Part shown: piece after piece, positions 43,011-54,015 of the stretch
Numbering within the stretch: position 1 is the first letter of the stretch
Layout of the letters: each line of letters starts with the position of its first letter
From: Elasticomyces elasticus
Taxonomy: Eukaryota; Ascomycota; Dothideomycetes; Mycosphaerellales; Teratosphaeriaceae
Assembly: GCA_035926095.1 (NCBI GenBank)
Contig: JAVRQT010000002.1
Span: forward strand, 1,116,001 to 1,180,000
Reading direction: 5' to 3'
Length of the DNA: 64,000 nucleotides
Program-made: the position numbers and the translations under genes
Notes under the pieces: model-generated
The model's database searches: none
Told to the model about the DNA's origin: nothing
What the model saw: the letters and a program-made list of their open reading frames with translations, nothing else

Positions 43011-44420
43011 ATGCGCAGCAAAAAAGGCAGCACCAGCCACACGAGTGAGGGAACCGACGCCGTGCGATCCAACGGCATGGAGACCTACAACGGTCTCGTG
43101 CGGACTCCCGCCGACGCGATCATCCTCTTCGAGGCGTGTCGCATCGGCTTGCTGCCTCGAGTGCAGCGCCGCCTTTCCGAGAAAGAGCGACAGTCAATCA
43201 AATCAGGTTCAGTGTTCGTATGGGATGAGCGCGAGGCAGGTATGCGACGGTGGACAGATGGGAAATCGTGGAGCGCAAGCCGCGTATCAGGCAGCTTCCT
43301 GACATATCGCGAGATGGAAGGCAAGCGAGGAGGTAGCAACTTTGAGAAGAATGCCAACCGCGATGGAATTCAGGGCAACGACGGGGACTCGGATGGCGGA
43401 CCTGACGGCTATCGATACAAGCCGGACGGGCTCATGAAGCAGTCCTTCTCCATCACGACTAACAACAACCAACACCTTCATCTCATCAGCTATTTCTCTC
43501 GGGCATCCGCAGCGACGCAGAACCTCATGCAGCCCTCAAACGATCCTCAGTTGCGGCACATCAGACCGGAGAAGGGCATGTATCCCGAGTCGACTGTGCA
43601 TGAGCAAAGCACTATTCCGGCTGTCACACGCGGTCCCATGAACTCACCAGGCGGCTATACGCACTCGCCGCACCAGCCGTCTCCATATGCGCGTCCAGCA
43701 CCTTACGGATACGCACCACAACCGTGGCCGCAGAGTCCGATGCATACTCCACCCCAACACCCAGGCTACGGTCCGGGTCCATACTACCAGCAGCCATACC
43801 CTGGACAGTCCCAGCTACACCAGATGCAGTACCCACCTCAGCAACAAGGCGCTTACGGGCCTACTGCATATGACAGACCACCGCCACCTCTTCAAGGCTC
43901 TGCATTACCGCCACCACCGCAAGGTCACTACCCTCAAGGACCGCCGCCTGGCCAATATCCTCCGCCATACCCATATCCACAGAACGGCTACCAAGGCTAC
44001 CAACCCCCACCAATCCAGCAGCAGTCAGCATATCCACCACCACAGGCACAACAACCTCAGCCTTATTATCCACGCCAGCCCGAGGCGGCACCACAAGAAG
44101 CGAGTGCTCGGCGAGAAGAGCGTCCGGAGTCTCAACAGCCTGCTCAACCCCAACCGCAACCTCAAGCGAACGGTGAGCAGCAGCAAGCACAGCCAGGTGC
44201 TCAGGCTCCAGTCTCAAGCACATCCGGCGGACAGACCATTCCCAGTATCTCAAGCATGCTTAATGGCGATGGTCAGGCTCCTCAGCGTACGAGCAGCCGC
44301 AGCTCTGGCGGGACATCACCACGGCCACTTCAAGACATACCGAGTCATAAGCTAGGCTTCGAGGCTAATAGGGACATGCAGGCCCTGCGCAACCTCGACA
44401 AGTCCACGCTCAAGTACTGA
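43011..44420 (+). CDS. WOPR-domain transcription factor (Gti1/Pac2 family, Wor1/Ryp1/Sge1-like), 469 aa
   Basis: Single exon; the first in-frame ATG is 43011. The WOPRa part is at residues ~23-105: ETYNGLVRTPADAIILFEAC, LPRVQRRLSEKERQSIKSGS and FVWDEREAGMRRWTDGKSWS. It ends SRVSGSFLTYREME, the strongest signature. WOPRb follows as YKPDGLMKQSFSITTNNNQH with LHLISYFSRA. The C-terminal half is Pro/Gln/Tyr-rich, as in Ryp1 and Sge1, and likely an activation or condensate-forming region. Relatives control white-opaque switching in Candida, yeast phase in Histoplasma, and conidiation and effector expression in plant pathogens. The gene is followed after 44 bp by a small ORF in another frame. Confidence 0.93.
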   Translation: MRSKKGSTSHTSEGTDAVRSNGMETYNGLVRTPADAIILFEACRIGLLPRVQRRLSEKERQSIKSGSVFVWDEREAGMRRWTDGKSWSASRVSGSFLTYREMEGKRGGSNFEKNANRDGIQGNDGDSDGGPDGYRYKPDGLMKQSFSITTNNNQHLHLISYFSRASAATQNLMQPSNDPQLRHIRPEKGMYPESTVHEQSTIPAVTRGPMNSPGGYTHSPHQPSPYARPAPYGYAPQPWPQSPMHTPPQHPGYGPGPYYQQPYPGQSQLHQMQYPPQQQGAYGPTAYDRPPPPLQGSALPPPPQGHYPQGPPPGQYPPPYPYPQNGYQGYQPPPIQQQSAYPPPQAQQPQPYYPRQPEAAPQEASARREERPESQQPAQPQPQPQANGEQQQAQPGAQAPVSSTSGGQTIPSISSMLNGDGQAPQRTSSRSSGGTSPRPLQDIPSHKLGFEANRDMQALRNLDKSTLKY

Positions 44421-44464
44421 GGCGTGGTGCGGCGTCCCAGGCGGCTCCGGTCACGCGGGATGAG

Positions 44465-44995
44465 ATGCATAAGTCGTTCAGACGATCGATGCATGAGCTT
44501 CGAGCCATTTACTATTCGGGATTGCCAGCCAACTGCAAAGGCACGTTCAAGGAATACAGCAAGAACTTATACAGGGCATGTGAAAAGGATGCCTCATGCG
44601 TTGCCTACATCAACCCTGTTGGTTTACGCAGAATGGAAGCTGCGGCGTACAAGGCCATGGCACCTATCTTTCAGCAACACATCGGGCTATTCCCACGAGC
44701 ACAACCAGGTGGACCGTCCATCGCAGAGCCTGTCGACAGCACGAAAGAAAACGCCACTCCGGAAACACCTACTATGCCTCAGCATACGGATATCCCTCGC
44801 TTTCAAGAGTTCCAGCGTTATCAGTATGAACGATCAGGCCATACAGGTACCTTTGACATGCACGTCGCTGAGGTGGTGATGGATGAGAAAGGTTGCTGGA
44901 AATATGAGCCACGTGTGTTTATGGAGGGAGAGGAAAGGCGGGTTCGCGAGAATCCTGCTAACGTGGCTTTCCACTTCTTTCACGACAACAAGTAG
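44465..44995 (+). CDS. Unrecognised 176-aa protein immediately downstream of the WOPR gene
   Basis: A frame from an ATG at 44465 ends at 44995. It has coding character: RAIYYSGLPANCKGTFKEYS, then KNLYRACEKDASCVAYINPV, a Pro/Thr-rich middle and a hydrophilic C-terminus with many aromatic residues (VAFHFFHDNK). It has no signal peptide or membrane segment. The frame also stays open upstream to the WOPR stop (reading ...AASQAAPVTRDEMHKSF), so the true start may lie in a missed exon, or the ORF may be linked to the WOPR gene by splicing or a sequence error. I do not recognise the family. Confidence 0.5.
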   Translation: MHKSFRRSMHELRAIYYSGLPANCKGTFKEYSKNLYRACEKDASCVAYINPVGLRRMEAAAYKAMAPIFQQHIGLFPRAQPGGPSIAEPVDSTKENATPETPTMPQHTDIPRFQEFQRYQYERSGHTGTFDMHVAEVVMDEKGCWKYEPRVFMEGEERRVRENPANVAFHFFHDNK

Positions 44996-45503
44996 CGATG
45001 TACGAGCGGAGTGCTGGTCGGCGGCACGTTCACTATCATGAGATACGGGGAGCGATACGTAGCTTCTGTACGACGTCAAGATTGATGAAATGAACGAACG
45101 CGGGCACACCATTGTTGTGTTATCTCTCGTGTTCTGGTCCCGACTGTTGTGAGACTGTCTCTTGAATTCCAAGGCTGTTGTGCTCTTGTAGAAGCCTCTG
45201 CTGGTCGTAGATCCCGAATTGGCAGGGAGATGTCTGCCATAGCTCATTTCTCATTGCTCGTAGCTCGTAGCTCGTAGCTGATCGTCGCGCGTGACATACT
45301 GCCAACAAGCGCTCCAGGTTCTACAGTCCATCGGGTATCTGCTGAATTTGACGCTGCCACTCAACCATATTTGCACCTCACGTCATGATCAGATCCCACC
45401 GCCTTTCCCCGGCAAAGCAAAGCAAAGTGACACGCCGGACGCCTTGCTTTCCCTCTCTATTCCCGTACCGTCAATTCACGCTGTCGTCATGCTGGCTACG
45501 CTG
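44996..45503. other. Intergenic, convergent 3' ends, with a short 7-mer repeat
   Basis: About 500 bp. Near 45256-45279 the sequence GCTCGTA repeats in tandem three to four times. No supported gene. Confidence 0.5.
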
Positions 45504-46011
45504 CTACCAGCCCCCAGGGACTGGGCTTGTGCCGCGCGCCTGGCTTCCTCTGGGCTCTTGCGGCGCCAATGTGGACGCTTGTGATGCCGATGCTGGGCGC
45601 GAGGAGCTCGATGCCGTTCTCGATGTGCTTGGCCGCGACGAGCTTCCAGAAACACTTGGCTTCTTGTCACTGCTCCACCCAGAACGCGGTTTGGCATCAG
45701 GCTGCGCGTTGTTCCACACGTTCACGAGTACGCTGCGGTTCGAGTCAGTACAGGCTGCCCATAGTGTACGGCTTCTCTGCTATCCGAGCCACGTACTTCT
45801 GCGTTTTCCCTGTGTACGTCTCGTCGTCAATGCCCTTGACGCCCACCCGTAGGCCTCCCTCCTTTGTGAAGCCTATGTTCTTCTTCTCCATATGCTTCCC
45901 TGCTCGTTCCTTCATCTCCCCGGACCAGACATACATCTGATAGCCAATGTAGCCTCCTCCTCCCACCACTACCAGCAATATGATCAACGGGACCAGGTTC
46001 GTCCACGCCAT
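45504..46011 (-). CDS. Small single-pass membrane protein, 147 aa, one intron
   Basis: Exon 1 is 46011-45797 and exon 2 is 45732-45504. The 64-nt intron has a GTACGT donor, a TACTGAC branch site and an ACCGCAG acceptor, and splicing joins KTQ to NVLVNVWNNAQ. The N-terminus MAWTNLVPLIILLVVVGGGG is a membrane anchor (residues ~6-27) with no lysine-rich signal. The middle (MEKKNIGFTKEGGLRVGVKG) is hydrophilic, and the C-terminal 60 residues are Ser/Arg-rich low complexity. The arrangement (short N-terminal TM, a conserved FTKEGGxxVGVK box, then VNVWN) resembles a small fungal family of unknown role I recall only vaguely. Confidence 0.75.
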
Positions 46012-46374
46012 TGTATCGCTTGTGGGTGCTTGGTGTGCGGTAAGTGTGCTACTTGAGGATAACAGTGTGGATGCGACCGAGATACAGTTCTAGCGAATGT
46101 GGTTGTGTTGATTGTCAGAATATCAGCAAACAGAACGCCTTGGACGCCCTGCAAAAGATCAGCCTCTTGGCTGTCCAATAAGGCCAATGTCGTATGCCCA
46201 GTGTCACATGCGAAAGGTTTGAAGTGGCGAATATATTCTCACGTAACAACACAGACATCAATCGGGTTTGGTAGGAACGACATGTAACTGCAAATGACCC
46301 TGCTGACGAGCGTCTGAGCGTGAAGCGTCGTGTAGGACTGTGCATTCTGAACGAAAGCATGATAATCTATTTCA
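46012..46374. other. Intergenic, tandem minus-strand genes
   Basis: About 360 bp holding the promoter of the small membrane protein and the 3' end of the surface protein. Nothing else supported. Confidence 0.45.
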
Positions 46375-49300
46375 TCATCTGCTCCTAAGCACGAGTAACA
46401 TGGCTGCGCTGCTTATCAGCAGGCTCAAAGATACCCTCAGTACACCCGCATCTGATGATGTGCTCGAAGACAGAGCAGGCGTTACCGATGCATCAGAACC
46501 TGGTGGCCCAGACTGTGCCGTTGTCGGGCTCTGTCCATCAGACACAGTTGGCCTCTGCACGGGATGCGAATTGCCGTCCACTACCACTCCCCCAGAATAC
46601 GCGCTGAACGTATGGCCATCTGCGGTTGCTGCCGCCCGTCCTGCAGTCAAGGATATGGTGCCGTCAACGACTTCGACTCCTGGAGCCGCGTCATCCTGAC
46701 TTATGGTGAACGAGGTGCTTCCAGCGCTTATGACATCCACTCCAGCTGCAGCGAGGCTGACAGTCGAAGTGCCAACAACGATGCTATTCTGGCCGGCGCT
46801 GACGTACTGTCCGTTGATAGAAGTGGCACTCCCGCCGACAGTGATGGTGATAGATCCGTCAACCACAGGATTTCCGTTCGCAGCATCTTGCGAGAATGTA
46901 AACGATTGTCCGGCGTACGTTACAGTGGTCACCAGAGGTCCAATATTACCAGGTTCCGGCGTGCTAAGGCTTCCGACGGCCATACCATCAACGACAAGCC
47001 CTGATGCGCCCGCACTGACAGTATGCCCGTCAATTGTCGCAGCAGGTCCACCCACAGACACCATCGTGCCAGGGAAAGTGTACGCCGCAGGCTGTCCAGA
47101 TGCTTTGGACGCAGTGAAACTTAAGCCATCAGTCGTGACAAAAATCACAGGGGAACCGGTTTGACTTCCGGAAATGCCTGTCTGGTCGTTACCATCCTTA
47201 GCTACTACCAATGTACCATCAACAGCTAGCCCAGAGGGATCCGCGCTCACGGTGTGTCCGCTAACAATCGCAGCTGATCCTCCAACGGATACGGTTGTGT
47301 CAGGCAAAGCATACTGCGAGGACTGTCCGGGTACTTGTGATGCAGTGTACTTGACGCCATCTGTTGTGTAGATAACTGTACCTGGACCCGCGTCCGATGG
47401 GCTGCCAGCATTTGTTGGACCACTGCCGCCATTGGTAGACGCGGCCGCAACAGGATTCGTTTGGCCATACTCGATACCTGGCTGGCTGGTCGCTTCCTCG
47501 GAGCCACCCGCACTTGTCGAGATTCCACTGTCATCACTTTGTCCCCTGCTGTAAGTACTCTCGTCATCGTCTGGCCCCTGAGCTCCTCCTGCATCTGATT
47601 GAGCAGTTGCGGCACTGCTAGCTGACGCGGCCGCACTGGTTGCATCTTTCAGTACGTCCAAGGCATCAGTAGGTTTTGGGGACGCGCCGCCCTGGCTGGT
47701 GTTATCAGGCCGCTGAGTGGCGGCATTTGGCGACGTCCCGCGTGTCGTCGTCTCGTTGTCGTCGTCAACAGACGCTTGCGTAGATCCCCCGCTGGTCGGA
47801 GCCGTGCTAGCTACTTGTGTATACGAAGTCGTGGTGATGATTTTCGTAACGCTTCCGGGGGTTGATGATTGATCTGTACCACCGTTGCCGCCAGGGCCCT
47901 CTGCCGAACTCGGATTGTCCGACGTGCTTTGTGCGGAGGCTTCATCTGACGATGGTCTCGAATATGCGTTTGGAGTAGGAGCATTAGTACTGCCTGTGGA
48001 CTCGACTTGCTGCGTACTTTCGCTCTGTGGTGTGTTGGTATCCTGTGTGGCCTGCGTGCTACCGTCCGATGTCGGTATCTGAGTCGCTCGATTTCCTGCT
48101 CCACTTTGGTCCGCCGAGGTAGCAGTACCTTGAGACGGTACGTCAAGGGGGCCATCGTCGGTCTGCGCTGTGTTGGGTGCGTCTGGCGTAGAGATTGGAT
48201 CACCCTGAGCCGTTGGAGTTGGTGTTACAATTCCAGGTGATGTTGCAGGCGAGGCTGGGGTGGTTGATGGAGCCGCAAACGGCGTAGGTGTCGAGGGCCC
48301 TGCAGCAGTCTCTTGCTTAGCGAGAGCAGATGGCTACAGGAACTTATGTCAGCATGTGTGCTTGAGTAGAAGAGCAAAGGTGAGATGCAAGAACAAGCCC
48401 TCTCCAGGGAGAAGGAACGGGAAGGTACGCAAACGATCTCCAATACGAGGGCCCACGCTCACTCGTGAACGCTTACCGGATCGTAAAGGCCGTAGATGAC
48501 ATCCTGGCACAGGCTCCAAGCAGGATCTACACTCTTGATACCCTCTCCCACATCCACGCGGGGAAAGTAAGCACCTTCGAAAACCGTCGAGCATGCGGGA
48601 TGGTCAGAATGGAGGATGCAGCCGAATGCGCCATTCGGGTTCAGATAATACGCCGATGGCGACGGTACTGCCATGGCACCCCATTCGATGGGCCTAGCTT
48701 CGGTGACCTGTCGTCCCCCGTAGCCAGTGTAAGCGCCGCTGCCTGCCAGAGCGGACATGATGTCCATGTACGATGGCCCGCCCGTTGCGATCTGCAGAGC
48801 AATCTCGTTGAGATCCGTGACGGGGTTGTCAGTGTTACCGCCGCCGGGAGCAAGAGTGTAGATGACGCTTTTGACGGCAGAAGGAGGCAGTGCTAGATTT
48901 TGTCAGCTCTCATGTGGACCATATGATTTATACACGACTGACTTAACACAAGATTTGTGTACACAGAACCAAGGGTAGTTGTTGTATTCGCGACGACACC
49001 AGCACCAGAGCCAAGGAAGTTGACACTAAAGGATGAAGATATGGCAGAAACCGTGTCGAGACGAAGATAGACAGAAGGCGAGGTGAACGTGAGCGGATCC
49101 TCGTAGCCAGGAATGGAAACGACGGTTGTAACAGGTGTGCTGCGATTCCCAGTTGTGTTACTATAGCCGTTGCTGATGTCAGGCCAGTAGAAGAGCTGTA
49201 CATTTTTGCCAATGATGCTGCAGAGCAGCTCGCGGCTGCCACCAAGCACTATGCGCTTGTCCAGTGTGTTGAAGCCGGGAGATTGAGTGGTCGTAGAAGA

Positions 49301-49816
49301 TGGATCACTTCCTACGGTGGTCGTTGTCATAGAGCACGTCGGCTCAACAACCGCAGTGGGATTGCAACTCGCGGCGAAGCCATTAAGAGATGAACTAGTG
49401 ATGGAGTCCGTGACGGCTGATGTAGCTGTGGCTGTCAGAGTCCCGTGTGCGTAAGGTATCCCTGAGATAGTTGTGTAGACGTCCGCAAGTCCTTCTGTGA
49501 TCTCAAATGTCCGCGTGACTGACGTCGCCTGGTATGGCTGACTTGAATTGTATAGTATGATGGTTTGGGCGCATCGCGAGGAGATCGAGGAGTAGGATTC
49601 CCATGATCTTTGGCAGGATGAGGCCTCGGAATCGGTAACCGTATTGTTGCTATAGTACGGGACAGCTGTGGATGTTTGGCTCGTCGATGCCGATGCAGAC
49701 TCGGTCGACGTTGGTAGGTTGCAGGTGAGGAGATTTCCGGTACAGGTTGTCGTTGATGATAGTCCCAGACCTGCTGCCACATACGCGCCTACCGCCGTCG
49801 AGTTAGGTACCGCCAT
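46375..49816 (-). CDS. GPI-type cell-surface protein with four tandem VGGSA/GHTVSA repeats, about 1082 aa, two introns
   Basis: Exons are 49816-48943, 48892-48477 and 48333-46375; the introns are 50 and 143 nt. The N-terminal ~430 residues are Ser/Thr-rich with Cys pairs and a PGYEDPLTFTSPSVYLRLD segment. A Pro/Thr/Ser-rich linker follows, then four repeats of about 60-70 residues with the core VSVGGSAAIVSGHTVSA, later TVGGSATSINGQYVSAGQ. The end has a Ser-rich spacer, then LRVSLSLLISSAAMLLVLRS, a GPI-attachment-type hydrophobic tail. No signal peptide is visible at the modelled start (MAVPNSTAVGAYVAAGLGLS), so a 5' exon may be missing. A surface adhesin or wall protein is likely; no ligand known. 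Confidence 0.72.
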
Positions 49817-50571
49817 GACTTACAGCCCTCAATTGTGTACCGGCGACAAGTTTCCGGGTATCTGCCGCAGTATATGCAGCGACTTGTCTCGACAACATAG
49901 CCTTGTTCAGCCTGTGAATTCGAGTCGAAGACTTTCATTGCCAAGCAGCGTAACACACGGGTATAGCGATACTTGCATCGCACTAATGCCACATCCTCGT
50001 TGGCCCCTGTAGAATCCATGGGTGCTGTCGCTCTAAGCGAGGCCTGGCCGTGCAAGCCTCATGCATGGTCGAAGATAGCGTGCATTGAAGGTGTGCCAGC
50101 TAGGTACTCCCAAGACTGCTTCTATTGCTCGCATGTGTTGGTTCGTACTGATTGGAGGAGAATTGTTTTTGAGCTGCGATTCACGTTAGATGTTGTGAAT
50201 AATCGCCACCAACACCGTCGGCTTCTGCACGTGACATGCTGAATCTGGATCGATAAGCGATTCAATACCAAGGCGCATCCGCCCATCGGTGCGATGGCCG
50301 TAGCTTCAAATGACGGTTCTGATGTTGGTGTGGTTCCGACCTGCGTAGCCAGCTTCTCTGTTGTGACGAGCAGTTCAGGCTGGAATCCTGATCAAAATGG
50401 TATTAGCACTGGAACTGCAATGCAACATGAACAAATGACACACCTTGAGCTTGTGGCCTCTGCCTCGACATATGCGAGGCTTGTTAGTATATTACAAGGC
50501 AACTCTTGTCATCGCCCTCATCGCTGGTAGGAACACACTGTACAGCTAAATGATACACATCTTCACCACTC
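49817..50571. other. Intergenic, possibly containing a missed 5' exon of the surface protein
   Basis: About 755 bp on the upstream side of the surface protein gene. A minus-strand frame ending at 49789 contains a Cys-rich stretch but no clear signal peptide. I see no exon that would clearly supply a leader. Confidence 0.35.
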
Positions 50572-51627
50572 TTACCGTCCCGGCTCAATGCTAGCACCAC
50601 TTAACGGATCAGCACCCACACCCTTGACCTCCAACTCTTGCGCCTTTCCTCTCGCCTCTAACAAGTTCGCCTCGGCCTTATCATTGAGCTTCGAAGCGCT
50701 CTCCTTGTTGCGCTTTGCCCTGGCATCGGTCTTCCCAACCTCGTGCTGTCCGCCCGGCAGCACACCCTTTGCTAGCTTCTGTCCCTTTGCACCGTCTCTC
50801 GCTTTCGTGTTTGCCTTTTCACCCTTACCAGCCTCAACACCCTGTCCAGCATCCAGACCCATAGCTTTGAGCTGTTGTATCGCATCTGCATTACCCTTCG
50901 CAGCTTCCCGGCGCAGATCTCGTCGTTCTAGCTTTGCAAAGCGTTTCTTCTTATAAGCTGCTAGGCGATCGTCCGCAGTGGGTATGACAGGGCGCTCGCT
51001 CAGCGGAACACCATAAGGCGTTACAAGCTCGCCCACAACATGGTGGACGGCTTTGCTGACACGCAGACGATGGAGTTCGATCACATCGCCAATGACAAGA
51101 GAGTCGTTCGGATCGTGGACGAGGTGGTTGGTGTGGTCCGCGAAGTACTGTAAGCATGATATGGTCAGCCACCAGTCTCCCTCATGCTTTCACCGGTATC
51201 TTCTCACCTTCCCAATCTTGGGCTCCCACCTCTGCGTCGGCACCCTAACCTTCACTGTCTTCGCCATCTTGCCAGTACTGACCACAACGCCGATGATCTT
51301 CCTATGCGGCTTCGTCCGGTCCCGCTGTGCCTTTTCATTGTCGTGCAGCCATTCGATTGTGCTATGCTCCAGATACTGCGGCGGTATGAGCTGACGCAGC
51401 GGCTTCTTCAGCAAGCGGTCCACTTCAGCTAGTGGCGTAGGCCGGCCAGTTGCTGGGTCTATCCGCTGAGATGCTGGGAGTCGAGGGTCGCCATAGACGG
51501 GAGGTGGTGTGCTGGCAGTGGTCGAGGTTGTGTTCGTGGTTTGCGTTGAGAGACAACGACGGCACACCCATTGTGCTGTCGTAGCAGAGGCGAATCTCAA
51601 TGGCAAGGTCACGGCGCGTCGAGACAT
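50572..51627 (-). CDS. Mitochondrial small-subunit ribosomal protein uS17m, 331 aa, one intron
   Basis: Exon 1 is 51627-51208 and exon 2 is 51147-50572. The 60-nt intron (GTGAGA donor, GGCTGAC branch site, TTACAG acceptor) joins KIGK to YFADHTNHLVH. The ATG at 51627 (MSRRAVTLPLRFASATTAQW) starts a mitochondrial presequence. The S17 domain reads IGVVVSTGKMAKTVKVRVPT, then the KYFADHTN-like and VIGDVIELHRLRVSKAVHHV stretches. The domain binds helix 11-type small-subunit rRNA. A ~135-residue Lys/Ala/Gly-rich C-terminal extension, absent from bacterial S17, is usual for fungal uS17m. The gene lies downstream of TPS1 on the same strand. Confidence 0.93.
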
Positions 51628-52227
51628 GGTGGAGGAGAAGTGAAATGTTGTCGCGTGAGGAATACTGCCTTCTTCGATGTTCGGGGATGCCGTCTTTCTC
51701 CGCAAACTGAACGCCAAGACATATGTCACGGAAAGGGGCGAGATGAGTTGAGAGCTGTGAGTGAAGATTGCTTTGCACTCTGATACACATAGGCCGCCAG
51801 CCAAAGCATCAAGCCTTGCTAGCATCGCTCAGCCGTTCCATCCATCCACCACTTCCATCCCAATATCACCCTCCTCCGTCCGCCTTCCACATCACCGCTG
51901 CCATACCGTGATCCATCGTGAAAAGTCGCTCAGAAAAGCTTACCGTATCGTACTCAATCCCTCGCCTCAGGCGTCGTGACCGTCGATATGGCCTTGGGCG
52001 TCGGCGCCGTCGAAGTATTCTTCGAAGACCGGAAAGACCGGGTCATGACGATACCCTCATCATCAGTCGAGTAATCCGTCATGGCATCGCTGTCCAGATG
52101 CTCACTATCCCTTAGACGTCACAACAATGTCAGTCCTGCGCTTCCTCTCAAACGAACCTCTTGGTGACGGTGGTGGACTAAAATATATATAGGGAAATTT
52201 GCAGGATTAGGTGGATCTGCAATTTCC
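51628..52227. other. Intergenic, tandem minus-strand genes
   Basis: About 600 bp between the TPS1 stop and the uS17m start. No supported gene; short frames on both strands are non-coding in character. Confidence 0.45.
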
Positions 52228-54015
52228 TTACAGTGTAGCCGACTTTTGCTGCTGGGCGGGATGCTGCTGATCATCTTCGTGCACGGTCGAGTCAGTCCGG
52301 TCGCCTGAAAGCACTGCTTTCTTCGCGGCCGGATCCACTGTCGACTCCCTGCGTGCCTTCAGCTGGGCTTTCTTCTCCGCTTGCTCGCTGATCTTGGTAA
52401 GCTCCGCGACGAAACTCTCGCCCCACCAGGCAGAAGTGTACTTGTTGACGTAACGTGCCATCTTTTGGTAGTTGAGCGCGCGCTGCTCGTCGCTCATGGT
52501 GACTGCGTCGTGTAAAGCATCAGCGAGCTCTTCGGTGTTCCACGGATTGACGACGAGCGAGCCGTTGAGCGACTGCGCAGCTCCAGCAAACTCCGACAGG
52601 ATCATGGCGCCATGGCGCTTCTCCTGGCACGCAATGTACTCGTATGATACGAGATTCATGCCGTCTCGGGTCGATGTAACGAGGCACACGTCGGACACGG
52701 CGTAGAGTGCAATCAACTCGTCGAAGCTGACAGACTTGTGCAGGAAGTGGATAGGCGTGAAGTCGACCGTGCCGAACTTGCCGTTGATGCGACCAACCAG
52801 CTCGTTAATCACGCCACGCAAGTTCTGGTACTCCTCAACGTCCTGGCGAGAAGGTACGGCGACCTGTACCAGCACAACCTTGCCGATCCACTCCGGGTGC
52901 TCAGTGAGGAAGACCTCGAGTGCGTGAAGCTTCTGCGGCATGCCCTTGATGTAATCGAGACGATCAACGCCGACTACAATCTTGACGCCCTCAAACTTGT
53001 GCTCCAGTGTGTCGATGCGGCGCTTCACTGACTCCTTTTCGAGGCCTTGATGGAACTTCTCCGGGTCGATGCCAATGGGGAATGCACCGACCGTCACCAG
53101 CTTGCCCTGAAATTCGACGCCATTGGGGGTGGTCGGTAGACCGAGAATACGCGCGCATGATGACAGGAAGTGCCGAGCGTAGTCGTAGGTGTGGAAGCCG
53201 ATAAGGTCGCAGTGAAGGACACCGGCGAGGATGTCGTTGCGCACGGGCAAAATGCGGTAGATCTCCGAGGATGGGAAAGGGGTGTGCAGGAAGAAGCCGA
53301 ACTTGACGTTCTTCGGTGGGTTTTCCAGCTTCGCGAGCTCCTCACGGAGCATGAGAGGGAGTAGCATGAGGTGATAGTCGTGTATCCAGACCAGATCGTT
53401 GTCGCGCACATCCTTCGCGACTTCTTGTGCAAAGATGCGGTTCGCTTCACGGTAGGCATCCCACGCAGACTCATCGAACGTGATCTCGCCAGGGTGGTAG
53501 TGAAGGAGTGGCCACAGGATCGAGTTTGAGAAGCCGTTGTAGTGTCGATCCGCAAGGTCATCGTTAATGAAGATGGGCACGGCGGCGAATTCATTCAGCA
53601 GTCGCTCTCGCACTTTCGGGATCTCGTTCTCGGGCAGCTCCTGACCTGGCCAGCCATACCACTGGAATTGTGTCGTCTTCTTCAGTCCGGAGAGACCGGA
53701 CACGAGACCGCCGGAAGACATGGAGAAGTCGTAGATGCCATCCTCGGAGCGCTTGATGGTGATCGGCAATCGGTTCGAAATGAGCAGCAGACGCCCCTTA
53801 GGCGAAGGCTTTTCTTCCTGGACCGGAGGCATGTCTGGGACTTGGACGGCTGCGATGGCTATGTCAGTATGAGTTATTGGGGATCCGGTGAAGTGAGCAC
53901 CTTTGGCGGGTCGTGCGCGGATGTCGTCTAAGGAAAGCGATTTGCGGTGCGTTCGTTGAACAACAGGGGGCATCCCAGCGGAGGGAACCGGAGAGAGCTC
54001 GCGGTTGTTCATCAT
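52228..54015 (-). CDS. TPS1: Alpha,alpha-trehalose-phosphate synthase (UDP-forming), 578 aa, one in-frame intron
   Basis: Exon 1 is 54015-53901 and exon 2 is 53849-52228. The 51-nt intron (GTGCTC donor, TACTGAC branch site, TCGCAG acceptor) is in frame and would otherwise add 17 residues. The start is the ATG pair at 54015 (MMNNRELSPVPSAG). The GT20 domain begins LLLISNRLPITIKRSEDG, with GWPGQELPENE, WIHDYHLMLLPLMLREEL, GFFLHTPFPSSEIYRILP, GVDRLDYIKGMPQKLHALE and RDGMNLVSYEYIACQ; the nucleotide-sugar and acceptor pocket residues are present. It makes trehalose-6-phosphate from UDP-glucose and glucose-6-phosphate for stress protection and glycolytic control. The ~60-residue N- and C-terminal extensions are disordered, as in other filamentous fungi. 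Confidence 0.97.
   Translation of the reverse strand: MMNNRELSPVPSAGMPPVVQRTHRKSLSLDDIRARPAKGAHFTGSPITHTDIAIAAVQVPDMPPVQEEKPSPKGRLLLISNRLPITIKRSEDGIYDFSMSSGGLVSGLSGLKKTTQFQWYGWPGQELPENEIPKVRERLLNEFAAVPIFINDDLADRHYNGFSNSILWPLLHYHPGEITFDESAWDAYREANRIFAQEVAKDVRDNDLVWIHDYHLMLLPLMLREELAKLENPPKNVKFGFFLHTPFPSSEIYRILPVRNDILAGVLHCDLIGFHTYDYARHFLSSCARILGLPTTPNGVEFQGKLVTVGAFPIGIDPEKFHQGLEKESVKRRIDTLEHKFEGVKIVVGVDRLDYIKGMPQKLHALEVFLTEHPEWIGKVVLVQVAVPSRQDVEEYQNLRGVINELVGRINGKFGTVDFTPIHFLHKSVSFDELIALYAVSDVCLVTSTRDGMNLVSYEYIACQEKRHGAMILSEFAGAAQSLNGSLVVNPWNTEELADALHDAVTMSDEQRALNYQKMARYVNKYTSAWWGESFVAELTKISEQAEKKAQLKARRESTVDPAAKKAVLSGDRTDSTVHEDDQQHPAQQQKSATL

Noticed and set aside
43687..44355. 222-codon plus-strand frame inside the WOPR gene
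   Set aside because: It is a shadow in another frame of the Pro/Gln-rich repeat region and has no domain.
49789..50055. Minus-strand Cys-rich 88-codon frame as a possible leader exon of the surface protein
   Set aside because: It has no signal peptide and no donor that joins in phase to the known exon. The Cys pattern has no match I know.
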